In this document: positions 17,144-26,557 of the stretch, one piece after another
How the letters are laid out: each line of letters opens with the position of its first letter
Numbering within the stretch: position 1 is the first letter of the stretch
Assembly (NCBI GenBank): GCA_965116215.1
Contig: OZ220494.1
Location: 1,178,001-1,242,000, forward strand
From: CBDBKL01 sp965116215
GTDB lineage: Bacteria > Bdellovibrionota > Bdellovibrionia > Bdellovibrionales > JAKFYE01
DNA length: 64,000 nt
Reading direction: 5' to 3'
Made by a program: the position numbers and the translations under genes
Notes under the pieces: model-generated
What the model was told of the DNA's origin: nothing
Seen by the model: the letters and a program-made list of their open reading frames with translations, nothing else
Databases searched by the model: none

Positions 17144-19261
17144 ATGAGGCTTTTGGACAGTAAGATAAGGGAAATTAATCGATTTCTAGAAGCTGGAAAG
17201 CCTCTTCCCGATGCTTACAGATTTTTACTCTTTGAAAATAAAAGAGAGACAGAACTCGTCTGGAATGGGAAAACGGATCAAATTTGTAACACAGTTTTAC
17301 CTTTTCAAACCATTGAACATGTGGATGAACCCCGGTCGGAGGAGGACAGAAATATACAGGGCCACTTTTTTGATCCAGAAACGGGTCGGCAACTGCAAGG
17401 TTGGACAAATAAACTGATTTGGGGAGACAACAAGCTCATTTTATCCTCCTCTTTAAAAAATGGTCCTCTTCGAGAAGAAATAGAGGCCCAAGGGGGAATA
17501 AAACTTATTTATATTGATCCACCTTTTGATGTGGGAGCTGACTTTTCAATGAATATTCCAATAGGTGAAGACACCTTTACCAAGAAACCCAATATTTTAG
17601 AAGAAATAGCCTACAGAGACACATGGGGGAAAGGAGCTGATTCTTTTATTGCCATGATCTATGAACGCCTTTGTCTGATGAAAGATCTACTGGCCGATGA
17701 TGGAAGTATTTATGTTCATTGCGACTACAGATTAAGTGGCTATCTTCGATTAGTCATGGATCAGGTATTTGGAAAGAACAACTTTAGAAATGAAATTATT
17801 TGGTCTTATAGAACTGGTGGTACATCAAAGAATTTTTTTGCAAAAAAACATGATATAATATTTTACTATTCTAAAGGTGAAAAAACAATTTTTAATCCAC
17901 AAACTCAAAAATCATATTTAGATACAAAATTTTTTAAACCACATCAAAAAAAATCAAAGGAATTAAATATAAAAAGTGATTACATTGGTATGTATCGAAT
18001 GGTTGATTGTAGAGATGTTTGGGATGACATAAATGCTTTACACCCAAGGGATGATGAACGGATTGATTATCCAACACAGAAACCTGTTGAGCTTATTCAG
18101 CGTATTATAGATGCAAGTACTAATACAAATGATATTGTTGCAGACTTTTTTTGTGGATCAGGGACTACGATGGCAGTTGCCCAAGGCTTAAGAGTTCGTA
18201 GGGCAAAAAAGAATAATGGTAAAGCAAAACTGAAGTACTATTTCACTTCACAACGAAAATGGATTGGATGCGATTTAAGTAAATTTGCTATTCATACAAC
18301 TCGCAAGAGAATGATCGAAGTCCAACGGGAGTTAAAAAAAGCAGGCAAAGATTATAGAGCCTTTGAAGTCCTCAACTTAGGTAAATATGAACGTCAACAC
18401 TATATAGAGACCAACAATTCTTCAGTCGAGCAGAAAGGGAAAGAATTTATAGATCTTATTCTCAGTGCCTATTCGGCAGACGCTGTCACTCAAAACTCCT
18501 TTTTCCATGGGAAAAAATCAGGACGATTTGTTATCATTGGTCCGATTAATTTACCAGTAAATCGTCTTTTTATTCAAGAGGTTATTAATGAATCACTGAA
18601 TCAGAAGATTTTTCGTGTGGACATCTTAAGTTTCGAGTTTGAGATGGGACTTTTTCCCAACATACTTGATGAGGCCAAAAGAAAAGGTATTGATTTAACT
18701 ATTAAATACATTCCACAAGATGTATTTGACAAAAGGGTTGTAGAAAAAAAGCAAGTAGTTTTTCATGATATATCTTATATAGAAGTGAGTGTTGAAACAA
18801 ATAAAGATCAACTCCGTGTAGAACTAAAAGATTTTTCTGTCTACTACTCTCAAGACTCTATTGAACCTTCAATAACATATTTGAAAAATGGCCAAAAGAA
18901 AGTGATTTTAGAAAATGGTAAAATTATTAAATTATCCAAAGATAAAGGTGGAGAGTTAAAGCGAAATATTTTGACAGAAAAATGGACCGATTGGATAGAT
19001 TATTGGAGCGTAGACTTTGACTTTGAGAGTAAAAAAGAAATTATTCGAACAAAAAATCATGAGAACGAAGAGTTTCAACGGGAATGGACAGGAGATTATA
19101 TCTTTGAAAATGAATGGCAGTCCTTTAGAACAAAAAATAAAAAAGATCTGGAGTTAAAAACTCCCTGGCATCAAGCAAAATCTTCAAAAGTCAAAATAGC
19201 TGTAAAAGTCATTGATATATTGGGTAATGATACGATGAAAATTGTTGAAGTGAGAATATAA
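17144..19261 (+). CDS. mod: Type III restriction-modification system, DNA adenine methyltransferase (Mod)
   Basis: Methylates adenine in the recognition site and supplies sequence specificity for the Mod-Res complex. The catalytic motif IV is IYIDPPFDVG (about residues 121-130), and the SAM-binding motif I is VADFFCGSGTTMAVA (about 331-345). The order IV before I is that of beta-class N6-adenine methyltransferases, including type III Mod. The region between them, with target recognition, includes the DYPTQKPVELIQRII segment. At 705 residues it is at the long end of the family. The stop is followed after one base by the GTG of res, so the two form an operon. No start-region repeats of the phase-variable kind are visible. 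Confidence 0.93.
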   Translation: MRLLDSKIREINRFLEAGKPLPDAYRFLLFENKRETELVWNGKTDQICNTVLPFQTIEHVDEPRSEEDRNIQGHFFDPETGRQLQGWTNKLIWGDNKLILSSSLKNGPLREEIEAQGGIKLIYIDPPFDVGADFSMNIPIGEDTFTKKPNILEEIAYRDTWGKGADSFIAMIYERLCLMKDLLADDGSIYVHCDYRLSGYLRLVMDQVFGKNNFRNEIIWSYRTGGTSKNFFAKKHDIIFYYSKGEKTIFNPQTQKSYLDTKFFKPHQKKSKELNIKSDYIGMYRMVDCRDVWDDINALHPRDDERIDYPTQKPVELIQRIIDASTNTNDIVADFFCGSGTTMAVAQGLRVRRAKKNNGKAKLKYYFTSQRKWIGCDLSKFAIHTTRKRMIEVQRELKKAGKDYRAFEVLNLGKYERQHYIETNNSSVEQKGKEFIDLILSAYSADAVTQNSFFHGKKSGRFVIIGPINLPVNRLFIQEVINESLNQKIFRVDILSFEFEMGLFPNILDEAKRKGIDLTIKYIPQDVFDKRVVEKKQVVFHDISYIEVSVETNKDQLRVELKDFSVYYSQDSIEPSITYLKNGQKKVILENGKIIKLSKDKGGELKRNILTEKWTDWIDYWSVDFDFESKKEIIRTKNHENEEFQREWTGDYIFENEWQSFRTKNKKDLELKTPWHQAKSSKVKIAVKVIDILGNDTMKIVEVRI

Positions 19262-19262
19262 A

Positions 19263-21950
19263 GTGGCACTGAGTCCTCATCTTCCAAATTCTCCACATGC
19301 AATCATCCCTCCCAAACTGCGTTGGTACCCCTCTGATGTATTATTAAAAGAGTCAGCATATGATAAACTACTACCTCCTCTTGTTCATAAACTCAGAGAA
19401 AGAATTTTTTCATGGAGAAAAGCAAATTATAAAGGAGCTAGTCCCACAAGCAAAGCCCTACTCAACTATTGGTTTTCTGAAGAACATATTTGGATAGAAG
19501 GAGGATGGCAACACGAATTTCGATACTACTTTGCACAAAGAGAGGCTGTTGAAACAGTCGTCTATCTCTTTGATGTTGAAAAAGTAAAAGATCAAAATGA
19601 TCTCTTAAAATTTAGTACGTCTGTTTCAATTTCCTCTGAAACATTTCCAGAGGACTGGAGACGTTTTGTGATTAAAATGGCTACAGGATCAGGTAAAACC
19701 AAAGTTATAAGTCTTCTTCTAGCGTGGTCGTATTTTCATAAGCTGTATGAACCTCATTCTGAGTTGGCAAAAAACTTTCTTTTAATAGCCCCCAATATTA
19801 TAGTACTGGATCGCCTGCGAACTGACTTTGATGGACTAAGAATTTTTTTTAAGGATCCCATTATACCGCCGAATAGATATCAAAATAGAAATTGGAAAAC
19901 TGATTTCCAACTTACACTTCATATTCAAGATTACATTAAAACTATTTCTTCATCTGGAAATATATTTCTAACCAATATTCATAGAGTCTATTCAAGTCAT
20001 ATGAAAAGTCCTTCACTTGAAGATAAAAACACAACAGAATACTTCTTGGGATCTCCTCCTGTTACGAAAACAACAGATTCTCATGTGGACCTAGCAAATA
20101 TTGTTCGAGATATTGATGAACTCGTTATTATTAATGATGAAGCCCATCATATTCATGATAAGAGGTTATCTTGGTTTAAATCTATAGAAGATATACATCA
20201 CCGTTTAAAACGCAAGGATAAGTTTTTATCTCTACAAATTGATGTCACAGCGACACCCAAACATAATAATGGCTCCATTTTTGCCCAAACAATTTCCGAT
20301 TACCCTTTAGTGGAAGCTATTGCTCACAAAATTGTCAAGCAACCTGTCCTTCCTGATCAAGAGAGTCGCAAGAAACTTCAAGAAAAGAAAACTTCAAAGT
20401 ATACGGAAAAATACAGAGACTATCTTCACCTGGGTGTTAAAGAATGGGAAAAGGCTTATAGTGAAAATATCAAGCTAGAAAAAAAATCTATTTTATTTAT
20501 CATGACTGATGACACACAAAATTGTGATGAAGTTGCTCATTATCTTGAATCCACATACCCTATGCTAAAAGATTCCGTTTTAACAATTCATACCAAGAAA
20601 AATGGTGATATCAATGAATCTCAATCATCGAATAAAAATAAGGAAGAGCTGGAAAAATTACGACAGCAAGCTAAGGATATAGATAATAGTGAAAATCCCT
20701 ATAAGGCCATTGTCTCTGTTCTAGTTCTAAAGGAGGGCTGGGATGTCAAAAATGTGACAACTATTGTGGGTTTAAGGCCGTATAATGCAAAAAGTAATAT
20801 CCTACCTGAACAAACCCTGGGAAGAGGGCTACGACGTATGTATCAAGAAAATCCTGATGCTGAAGAAAAAGTGAGCGTTATCGGAACTCCGGCTTTTATG
20901 GAGTTTGTTGAAAGTATTGAAAAAGAAGGCGTAACTCTTGAATACACCCCAATGGGGGGAAGAACTCCTCCCAAAGCTCCCACTATAGTCGAAATAGATC
21001 CTACTAAAACAAATGTATTGGAATTAGATATGGCTATTCCTATTTTAACTCCTAAAAGTTTTATAAAATATAAAAACTTGTCTGCTCTTGAGCCTAAAAA
21101 TTTTATCATTCAAAAAATCGAATTAAAGAAAATTTCAAAAAGAAAAAAGGAGATCCACTTTAAATACATGGGGAGAGGAAAAGAGGAAGAGTACTCTCAC
21201 ACAACTTTTTTAGATAATTTAGAAGATTTGGATTATAGAGGTGTTATAGGATTTTTAGCACAGACCATTGTCAAAGAATTAAGCTGGAGAAGTAGTTACT
21301 ATATTGTTTATGACAAGGTGAAGGATTTTATTCAAAATGACCTTTTTAAGACACCTATTTGCTTAAATGATAATAATGTTATTGCCAACCTTTCTCAAGA
21401 ACATGTGACTCGATTCATTGTAGAAACATTTAAAAAGGAAATTAATAAATTAACAATTCAAGAAAATAAAAACATCCATATTAAAGAACCCATTCATTTG
21501 AGGAACACTCGTCCATTTGTTGTAAAAGATCAAAGTTTTATCTTTGTTCCCAAAAAGAGTGTTTTCAATAAGATTGTGGGTGATAACAATTTGGAAAGGG
21601 AGTTTGCAGCATTTTTAGATCAGTGTGACGATATTATTTCTTATGCAAAAAATTATTTTAAAGTAGGCTTTAAAATAGATTATATCAATAAGGATGGTGA
21701 CATTAGAGATTATTATCCTGATTTTTTGGTTAAACGATCAGAGAAAGAGTTCTATGTTATTGAAACCAAAGGGAGAGAGGATCTCAATGATCCTCTTAAA
21801 CTAAGTCGATTAAAGCAATGGTGCAAAGATATAAATAGTCAAAATTTTTCTATTCGATGGGGTTTTATTTTTGTGGATGAAGAGGGTTTTAAAAAATACA
21901 GACCTATAGATTTCCAAGCTCTTATAAATACATTTACAAAATACCAATAA
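19263..21950 (+). CDS. res: Type III restriction enzyme, helicase/endonuclease subunit (Res)
   Basis: The ATP-dependent DNA-cleaving subunit that works with Mod. The superfamily 2 helicase core shows Walker A MATGSGKTKVISLL (about 138-151), the DEAH-like NDEAHHIHD (about 290), the motif VI region LGRGLRRM (about 516) and the preceding LKEGWDVKNV. The C-terminal PD-(D/E)XK nuclease is visible as YYPDFLVKRS followed by YVIETKGRED (about 817-838). All catalytic motifs look intact and the length (895) is within the usual range, so the system is probably active. It starts with GTG one base after mod stops. Confidence 0.93.
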   Translation: MALSPHLPNSPHAIIPPKLRWYPSDVLLKESAYDKLLPPLVHKLRERIFSWRKANYKGASPTSKALLNYWFSEEHIWIEGGWQHEFRYYFAQREAVETVVYLFDVEKVKDQNDLLKFSTSVSISSETFPEDWRRFVIKMATGSGKTKVISLLLAWSYFHKLYEPHSELAKNFLLIAPNIIVLDRLRTDFDGLRIFFKDPIIPPNRYQNRNWKTDFQLTLHIQDYIKTISSSGNIFLTNIHRVYSSHMKSPSLEDKNTTEYFLGSPPVTKTTDSHVDLANIVRDIDELVIINDEAHHIHDKRLSWFKSIEDIHHRLKRKDKFLSLQIDVTATPKHNNGSIFAQTISDYPLVEAIAHKIVKQPVLPDQESRKKLQEKKTSKYTEKYRDYLHLGVKEWEKAYSENIKLEKKSILFIMTDDTQNCDEVAHYLESTYPMLKDSVLTIHTKKNGDINESQSSNKNKEELEKLRQQAKDIDNSENPYKAIVSVLVLKEGWDVKNVTTIVGLRPYNAKSNILPEQTLGRGLRRMYQENPDAEEKVSVIGTPAFMEFVESIEKEGVTLEYTPMGGRTPPKAPTIVEIDPTKTNVLELDMAIPILTPKSFIKYKNLSALEPKNFIIQKIELKKISKRKKEIHFKYMGRGKEEEYSHTTFLDNLEDLDYRGVIGFLAQTIVKELSWRSSYYIVYDKVKDFIQNDLFKTPICLNDNNVIANLSQEHVTRFIVETFKKEINKLTIQENKNIHIKEPIHLRNTRPFVVKDQSFIFVPKKSVFNKIVGDNNLEREFAAFLDQCDDIISYAKNYFKVGFKIDYINKDGDIRDYYPDFLVKRSEKEFYVIETKGREDLNDPLKLSRLKQWCKDINSQNFSIRWGFIFVDEEGFKKYRPIDFQALINTFTKYQ

Positions 21951-22020
21951 ACTAATGTACATGTCAAGATGGAATTTTATCGATATAATCAAAAGTTATG
22001 AATATTGTTAGGATGATTTC

Positions 22021-24087
22021 ATGACTATTCAGAATAGTAATTCATCAAAATATTTTCAAAGTCTATATCAGGAAAGGATGGAAGCCAAAAAGCATATAGA
22101 TGAATTCGTTTTAACGTATGAGCCAATCAAAACATTATTTTTTATATCAAAATATTATTATAAAGAAACCATTGAGCATCCAATAGTTTCTTTTTTATAT
22201 AACCTATATTTAAAACAACCATTTAAAGAAAGAAAAATTCCCTTATTAAAAGAGATTAATAAATTAAAAAAGTATCTCGTAAAGTACTGTACCCTTTTTA
22301 ATCTTTATTCAGAAAAAGAAGAGTATAACCCTTTAGCTGAAAAAGCAAAGGACCAATATATTCTCAATTTGATAAATCCTGAAATGTATCCTCATCAATA
22401 CAGAGAAAAATTTGAGGCTTTATTCTCGAATATCAAATGTGACTTTTTTAAAGAGTTTGGATTCTATCCAATGATTGCATGTGATTTTGCACAAACTATA
22501 AATTCAATTTATCGTAAAAGGTTTATAACTAATAGCAAATTTTTTTTATTTACCATAGATGATCTAGAATCTTTAATTTTAAGTAAAAATTCATCAATAA
22601 AATCAAAAAAAGCATTTAGAGATGAAGCTCTTTCTTATTTAAAGATAGTCTCTATCGAATTAGGTAAAGAATCACAAAAATATAATTCTTTATTAGATGA
22701 AGATTTTTCTTGGAAAAAACCTATAATTAAAACTCAAGATGGATATCTCGGCATAAATACCATACAAAATACTCATGGTTTATTTGTACAGTTAGAAAAT
22801 TTAATTAAAAATAAAGCTGAGGTTAATAAAACTTTATGGAAAAAGTATAGAAATTCAAAAAGCAAATATGCTGAGAGTTTAGCTTATCAGAGCTTTAAAA
22901 AAATATTCAAAAAAGAGGATTGTGTTTACAAAAATCTAAGATATCAACATTCTGGAAAAGATCGAGAAATAGATATTTTAATAAAATATGGAAACTATTT
23001 TATTATAGGCGAGGTTAAATCGGGATCTTTAAAAATTGAAACACGGAATGGGAAAAGTCTTAATTTAGAAAGAGATTTAAAAAAACTTATTGGAAAATCT
23101 TATAATCAAACAAAGAACGTGGCCGACTATATTGTAAGTAAAAATGATCTTGTTTTTTATAAAGGTAATAAGCCTATAAATATTGAAAAACCAACTTATT
23201 CAAAAATATTTTCTATTTGTATTAGTATAGAAAATATAATGATGATTACACAAAACTTAAAAGCTGCCAGATTAGAAAAGTTTTTTAGAGAAAATCAATA
23301 CCCTTACGCAGTGAACCTTTTAGAACTAGAAATTATTCTTGATTGTATAGAATATCCTTCTTTATTTATAAATTATATAGAAAGCCGCCTAAATGCTCAA
23401 AAAAATGAAAAGACCCTTATCCAAGCAGCAGATGAACTCAGCTATTTTGGCATGTATTTAACAGAAGGCCCGTATGGAGGATTTAATTTTTCTAATAAAT
23501 TAAGTTCTGTTACCCTTTCTCCATCTTATGTTGAGCCATTTGATAAATATTACGGAATGAGGAAGGGTAAAAAACCAAAAGTAAATTTAGATTTGAGATT
23601 AAAGCGTTTTATAAATGAGTGGGAAGATCTGAATATTAAAAATCAATTATTTTCATCTTCAAAAGAGTTTTCAAAAGTTAATGATGAAAATATTAATACT
23701 TCTCCTGATATTGCAAATATTCTTCATTACTTACTACAATTTGATAAAGATTCATTAAAAACCGTTTTTGACCAAATAGAAGATTGTATCCAAAAAACAA
23801 GGGTCGACAAGAAACATCATAGCTACTCTTGGTTACTAAAAGATTTTTGCATAAATTTTCACTCAAACACGAATCTAGATGAACTCTATAAATATATGTT
23901 AATCTATGCAGAGATGAAAAAGTATCAACAAAAAAAGGATTTAGTATTGAGTTTAGGTTCATATGTAAATAATGAGGATCCTTTCTTTATAAATAGTGCA
24001 ATTATTTTAAGTTTTCCTTATAAAAAAGATACTCATCTAGACAAAATTTTAGATTATCATAGGGAATATGGGCAACTAAAGAAATGA
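22021..24087 (+). CDS. Unknown protein with a PD-(D/E)XK nuclease-like motif
   Basis: 688 residues, very AT-rich, starting 70 bp after res with AGGATG-like bases before the ATG. No membrane segment or signal peptide was seen. Around residues 311-335 the sequence GKDREIDILIKYGNYFIIGEVKSG has the D...ExK arrangement of restriction-endonuclease-like folds (as in NERD-type domains), with S and Y nearby; the rest is charged and mainly helical. Position directly behind the restriction genes suggests a role in DNA defence, either as an accessory nuclease of the type III operon or as a separate system. No known family is recognised over the full length. Confidence 0.7.
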   Translation: MTIQNSNSSKYFQSLYQERMEAKKHIDEFVLTYEPIKTLFFISKYYYKETIEHPIVSFLYNLYLKQPFKERKIPLLKEINKLKKYLVKYCTLFNLYSEKEEYNPLAEKAKDQYILNLINPEMYPHQYREKFEALFSNIKCDFFKEFGFYPMIACDFAQTINSIYRKRFITNSKFFLFTIDDLESLILSKNSSIKSKKAFRDEALSYLKIVSIELGKESQKYNSLLDEDFSWKKPIIKTQDGYLGINTIQNTHGLFVQLENLIKNKAEVNKTLWKKYRNSKSKYAESLAYQSFKKIFKKEDCVYKNLRYQHSGKDREIDILIKYGNYFIIGEVKSGSLKIETRNGKSLNLERDLKKLIGKSYNQTKNVADYIVSKNDLVFYKGNKPINIEKPTYSKIFSICISIENIMMITQNLKAARLEKFFRENQYPYAVNLLELEIILDCIEYPSLFINYIESRLNAQKNEKTLIQAADELSYFGMYLTEGPYGGFNFSNKLSSVTLSPSYVEPFDKYYGMRKGKKPKVNLDLRLKRFINEWEDLNIKNQLFSSSKEFSKVNDENINTSPDIANILHYLLQFDKDSLKTVFDQIEDCIQKTRVDKKHHSYSWLLKDFCINFHSNTNLDELYKYMLIYAEMKKYQQKKDLVLSLGSYVNNEDPFFINSAIILSFPYKKDTHLDKILDYHREYGQLKK

Positions 24088-24597
24088 TGATAAATTATGC
24101 CTAATTTAAAAAATATTTATAATATGAAAATTTTAGATAAGCTTCATATCAAGGATGAGATTTAATAAAAGGGGTTTATTAAATCTATTGAATCCATCTT
24201 GAGAATATAATTAGGATTGATTTTTGGACTAATAAGCATGATCTTAGATTCTATAAAAAGGTTTTCTTCTAACCATGAACTGTATTGACTTTTTGTAAAC
24301 TTGGAAGACCGCTTGAGGCATTATTTCAAATGGAGCCAAGTGAGCAAAAACTCGCAAAAGTAAAAAGCTGTTAGTATAAGAAGAATTTTAGTAAATGGGC
24401 TTGAAACTGCGAACCTAGAAGTAAATTATTGATATATAGGAAAAACTAAGACATAGTAAGAGGGTTTCATTTTTACCCTTCGGTCCTCCTAACATATTAA
24501 TGATTGAATTTTTTATCATATGTGCTTTTAGCCTCTCTTGACATAGAGAGAAACCTCAGTTAGGTACTACTAATAACATATATCTTGGTTTTTCAAA
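24088..24597. other. Intergenic, 510 bp, inside the defence island
   Basis: An AT-rich spacer with several short inverted repeats but no ORF with a ribosome-binding site. It separates the orphan nuclease-like gene from the ATPase-HNH pair, so the pair probably has its own promoter here. An 18-base perfect inverted repeat near its end is listed separately. Confidence 0.55.
24533..24550 (+). promoter_or_regulatory. Inverted repeat over a TTGACA, possible operator
   Basis: CTCTCT and AGAGAG flank TGACAT, so the centre of the palindrome covers a perfect -35-like TTGACA (24538-24543). It is 48 bp before the ATG of the P-loop ATPase gene. The -10 region at standard spacing (TAGGTA) is poor. A regulator-binding site over the promoter is plausible but unproven. 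Confidence 0.35.
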
Positions 24598-26214
24598 ATG
24601 GCACATAAAAATGATAAAAAGCGTTTTAAAAATGGCCGAATAAAAAAAGGCTTAAACCTTTCATTTTCAATAAAACATAAAGAATTTTTTCAAGTCACTT
24701 CTGCAGAACGAGAAGAAAATTTAGACACATATTATGTCGACAATGATTATTATCAGAGCGCAATCAGTCCAGATTCTAAAAAATCTTTTTTTGTAGGGAG
24801 AACAGGGGTCGGGAAAACAGCGATTTTAGAAAGAGTACGAAGAAGCACAACTCATAAAAGAAATATTATCTCTATTGATCCAGAAGATTTTGCTTTTAAA
24901 ATTATGAAAAGAAGCTTGGTTTTAGATAAGCTTACAGATTTGGAAATAAATCTAGATTTATTTTATAAGACAATGTGGAAATATATTTTTATTACTGAAA
25001 TCCTTAAGGTAATATATGGGAAAAAAGAAAAAAATTGGTTCCAGGAACAAATTTTAAAATGGAATTCTGATCCTGTTGCAGTAAGGGCTTATAAATTTCT
25101 TCAAAAAAATAATGAATTGGACTCAGGCCTTTCTTTTAATGAAAAAGTTGAAAAAATCATAAACAGGCTCGAGCAATCTGTTAAAGCTAAAGTTGATTTG
25201 GGAATTATCAATTTGAGTTATGAAGCCACTCACTCAAAAGATATAATAAAAAAAATATATGATGCAATCCGTGAATTTGAATTTACAGATATAAACTATT
25301 TCATGCAGCATCTAGATAAAAATATTCTTAATAAATATCGCTTCGTTATACTTGTTGATGATTTAGACAAAAACTGGATACAAAATAAAATTGGCATAAA
25401 CTTCACAAGATGTTTATTTGAAACTATATTTGAAATTAACAACTCAAAACATCTTCGACTTTTAGTTTCACTACGTACAAATTTATTTAATCAACTAAAG
25501 CTTGGCCAAAGAGAAAAATTTAACCCTTATATAGAACATCTTTCTTGGAGTAAGGAACAAATCAAAAACATTATAGAAGAAAGGTTTAAGACCATTGATG
25601 TAATAAATAAATCTGATGTGTGGAAATTTATTTTTCCAAAAGAAATCACTACAGATAATCAAAGGAAATTTAAAACTTTTGATTATCTATTAAATAGAAG
25701 TAATATGAGACCTCGTGATATTATCCTATTTATATCTTATGCTATAGGAAATTCTATAGGGAAAAATAGTATCACTATGGACGCAATTATTAAAGCTGAA
25801 GAAGCTTACTCTAGGGATCGACTTAATGCACTTGCAGATGAGTGGATGAACCCTTACTTAGATATAGGAAAAATATTCGATTTTTTTCGCTATTCATCTC
25901 ATAAGTTTGAAAAAAAAGAATTTATGGAAATTGTGGATAACATAACCTTAGATGTTATAGAAAAGGAGGAAACAAAAAAATTGGACAAATGGGCATGGAT
26001 TATAGAAGGGGGTTATATTGATAGGCAATCTTATGATTCTAAGAAATTAATAAACCTTTTATATCGAGTCGGTTTTATTGGGATAAAGGAAGCTCCAAAT
26101 TCTCCGGTTCAGTACATTCATAATAAATTAAATGATATGCCTTTACTTAATGAAAAAGTTAAATTTTATATCAACCCATGTTATTATAGAGCTATTAATG
26201 TTACTTTTTACTAA
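24598..26214 (+). CDS. P-loop ATPase (KAP/Sll1717-like), putative defence protein
   Basis: 538 residues. Walker A is FVGRTGVGKTAILERV (about 62-77) and Walker B is RFVILVDDLDKNW (about 247-259), with the DDLD sequence typical of STAND/KAP-like and Sll1717-type ATPases rather than of SMC or ABC ATPases. After it come LRLLVSLRTNLFNQL (sensor-like arginine) and RSNMRPRDIILFISYA, as seen in that group. The C-terminal part (about 420-538) has no recognised domain. Ten bases after its stop an HNH nuclease begins, suggesting an ATPase sensor paired with a nuclease effector. Codon use is AT-rich, like the other island genes. Confidence 0.8.
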   Translation: MAHKNDKKRFKNGRIKKGLNLSFSIKHKEFFQVTSAEREENLDTYYVDNDYYQSAISPDSKKSFFVGRTGVGKTAILERVRRSTTHKRNIISIDPEDFAFKIMKRSLVLDKLTDLEINLDLFYKTMWKYIFITEILKVIYGKKEKNWFQEQILKWNSDPVAVRAYKFLQKNNELDSGLSFNEKVEKIINRLEQSVKAKVDLGIINLSYEATHSKDIIKKIYDAIREFEFTDINYFMQHLDKNILNKYRFVILVDDLDKNWIQNKIGINFTRCLFETIFEINNSKHLRLLVSLRTNLFNQLKLGQREKFNPYIEHLSWSKEQIKNIIEERFKTIDVINKSDVWKFIFPKEITTDNQRKFKTFDYLLNRSNMRPRDIILFISYAIGNSIGKNSITMDAIIKAEEAYSRDRLNALADEWMNPYLDIGKIFDFFRYSSHKFEKKEFMEIVDNITLDVIEKEETKKLDKWAWIIEGGYIDRQSYDSKKLINLLYRVGFIGIKEAPNSPVQYIHNKLNDMPLLNEKVKFYINPCYYRAINVTFY

Positions 26215-26224
26215 GGATATCTAT

Positions 26225-26557
26225 ATGTCCTCAAGACAGTGGAATACTAATAGAAAAGGTAAAGATTTTACCAATGAAGAACAACAGCGAGTCTGGGAAA
26301 AGGGTCAGATACTTGATGGTTATGATGAAAATAAAGTAAGATCAGACCTTTGTGGGGCAATAATACATAAAGAAGATTTTGCGAATACCTCTTCTCATTA
26401 TGGCTGGGAAATAGATCATATTAAGCCTGTTTCTGAAGGCGGAGGGGATGAAATAGAGAACCTCCAGCCCCTGCAATGGAGAAATAACCGCTCAAAGGGT
26501 AATGATTTTCCTACAAAACCCAAAGAATATTGTCGAGTTAATTCTAAAAGAAGTTAA
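26225..26557 (+). CDS. HNH endonuclease, partner of the upstream ATPase
   Basis: 110 residues starting MSSRQWNTNRKG at 26225; AAGGA straddling the stop of the ATPase gene serves as ribosome-binding site, so an apparent longer ORF starting inside the ATPase gene is not the real start. The HNH motif is clear: WEIDHIKPVSEGGGDEIENL, then QPLQWRNNRSKGND, giving the D-H, N and final N positions. It is small and single-domain. In Septu-type systems an ATPase and an HNH protein act together, but there the ATPase is SMC-like; the pairing here is with a different ATPase class. Activity on DNA is inferred from the motif. Confidence 0.85.
   Translation: MSSRQWNTNRKGKDFTNEEQQRVWEKGQILDGYDENKVRSDLCGAIIHKEDFANTSSHYGWEIDHIKPVSEGGGDEIENLQPLQWRNNRSKGNDFPTKPKEYCRVNSKRS

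Noticed and set aside
17144..17200. Phase-variable repeats at the mod start
   Set aside because: No simple-sequence repeat was found in the first codons or upstream.
24088..24597. Retron msr-msd RNA upstream of the ATPase-HNH pair
   Set aside because: No reverse transcriptase gene lies nearby and no long complementary ends were seen in the spacer.
26132..26224. Upstream start of the HNH gene, within the ATPase gene
   Set aside because: The longer frame has no ribosome-binding site; AAGGA just before 26225 and the ten-base intergenic gap give a normal start.
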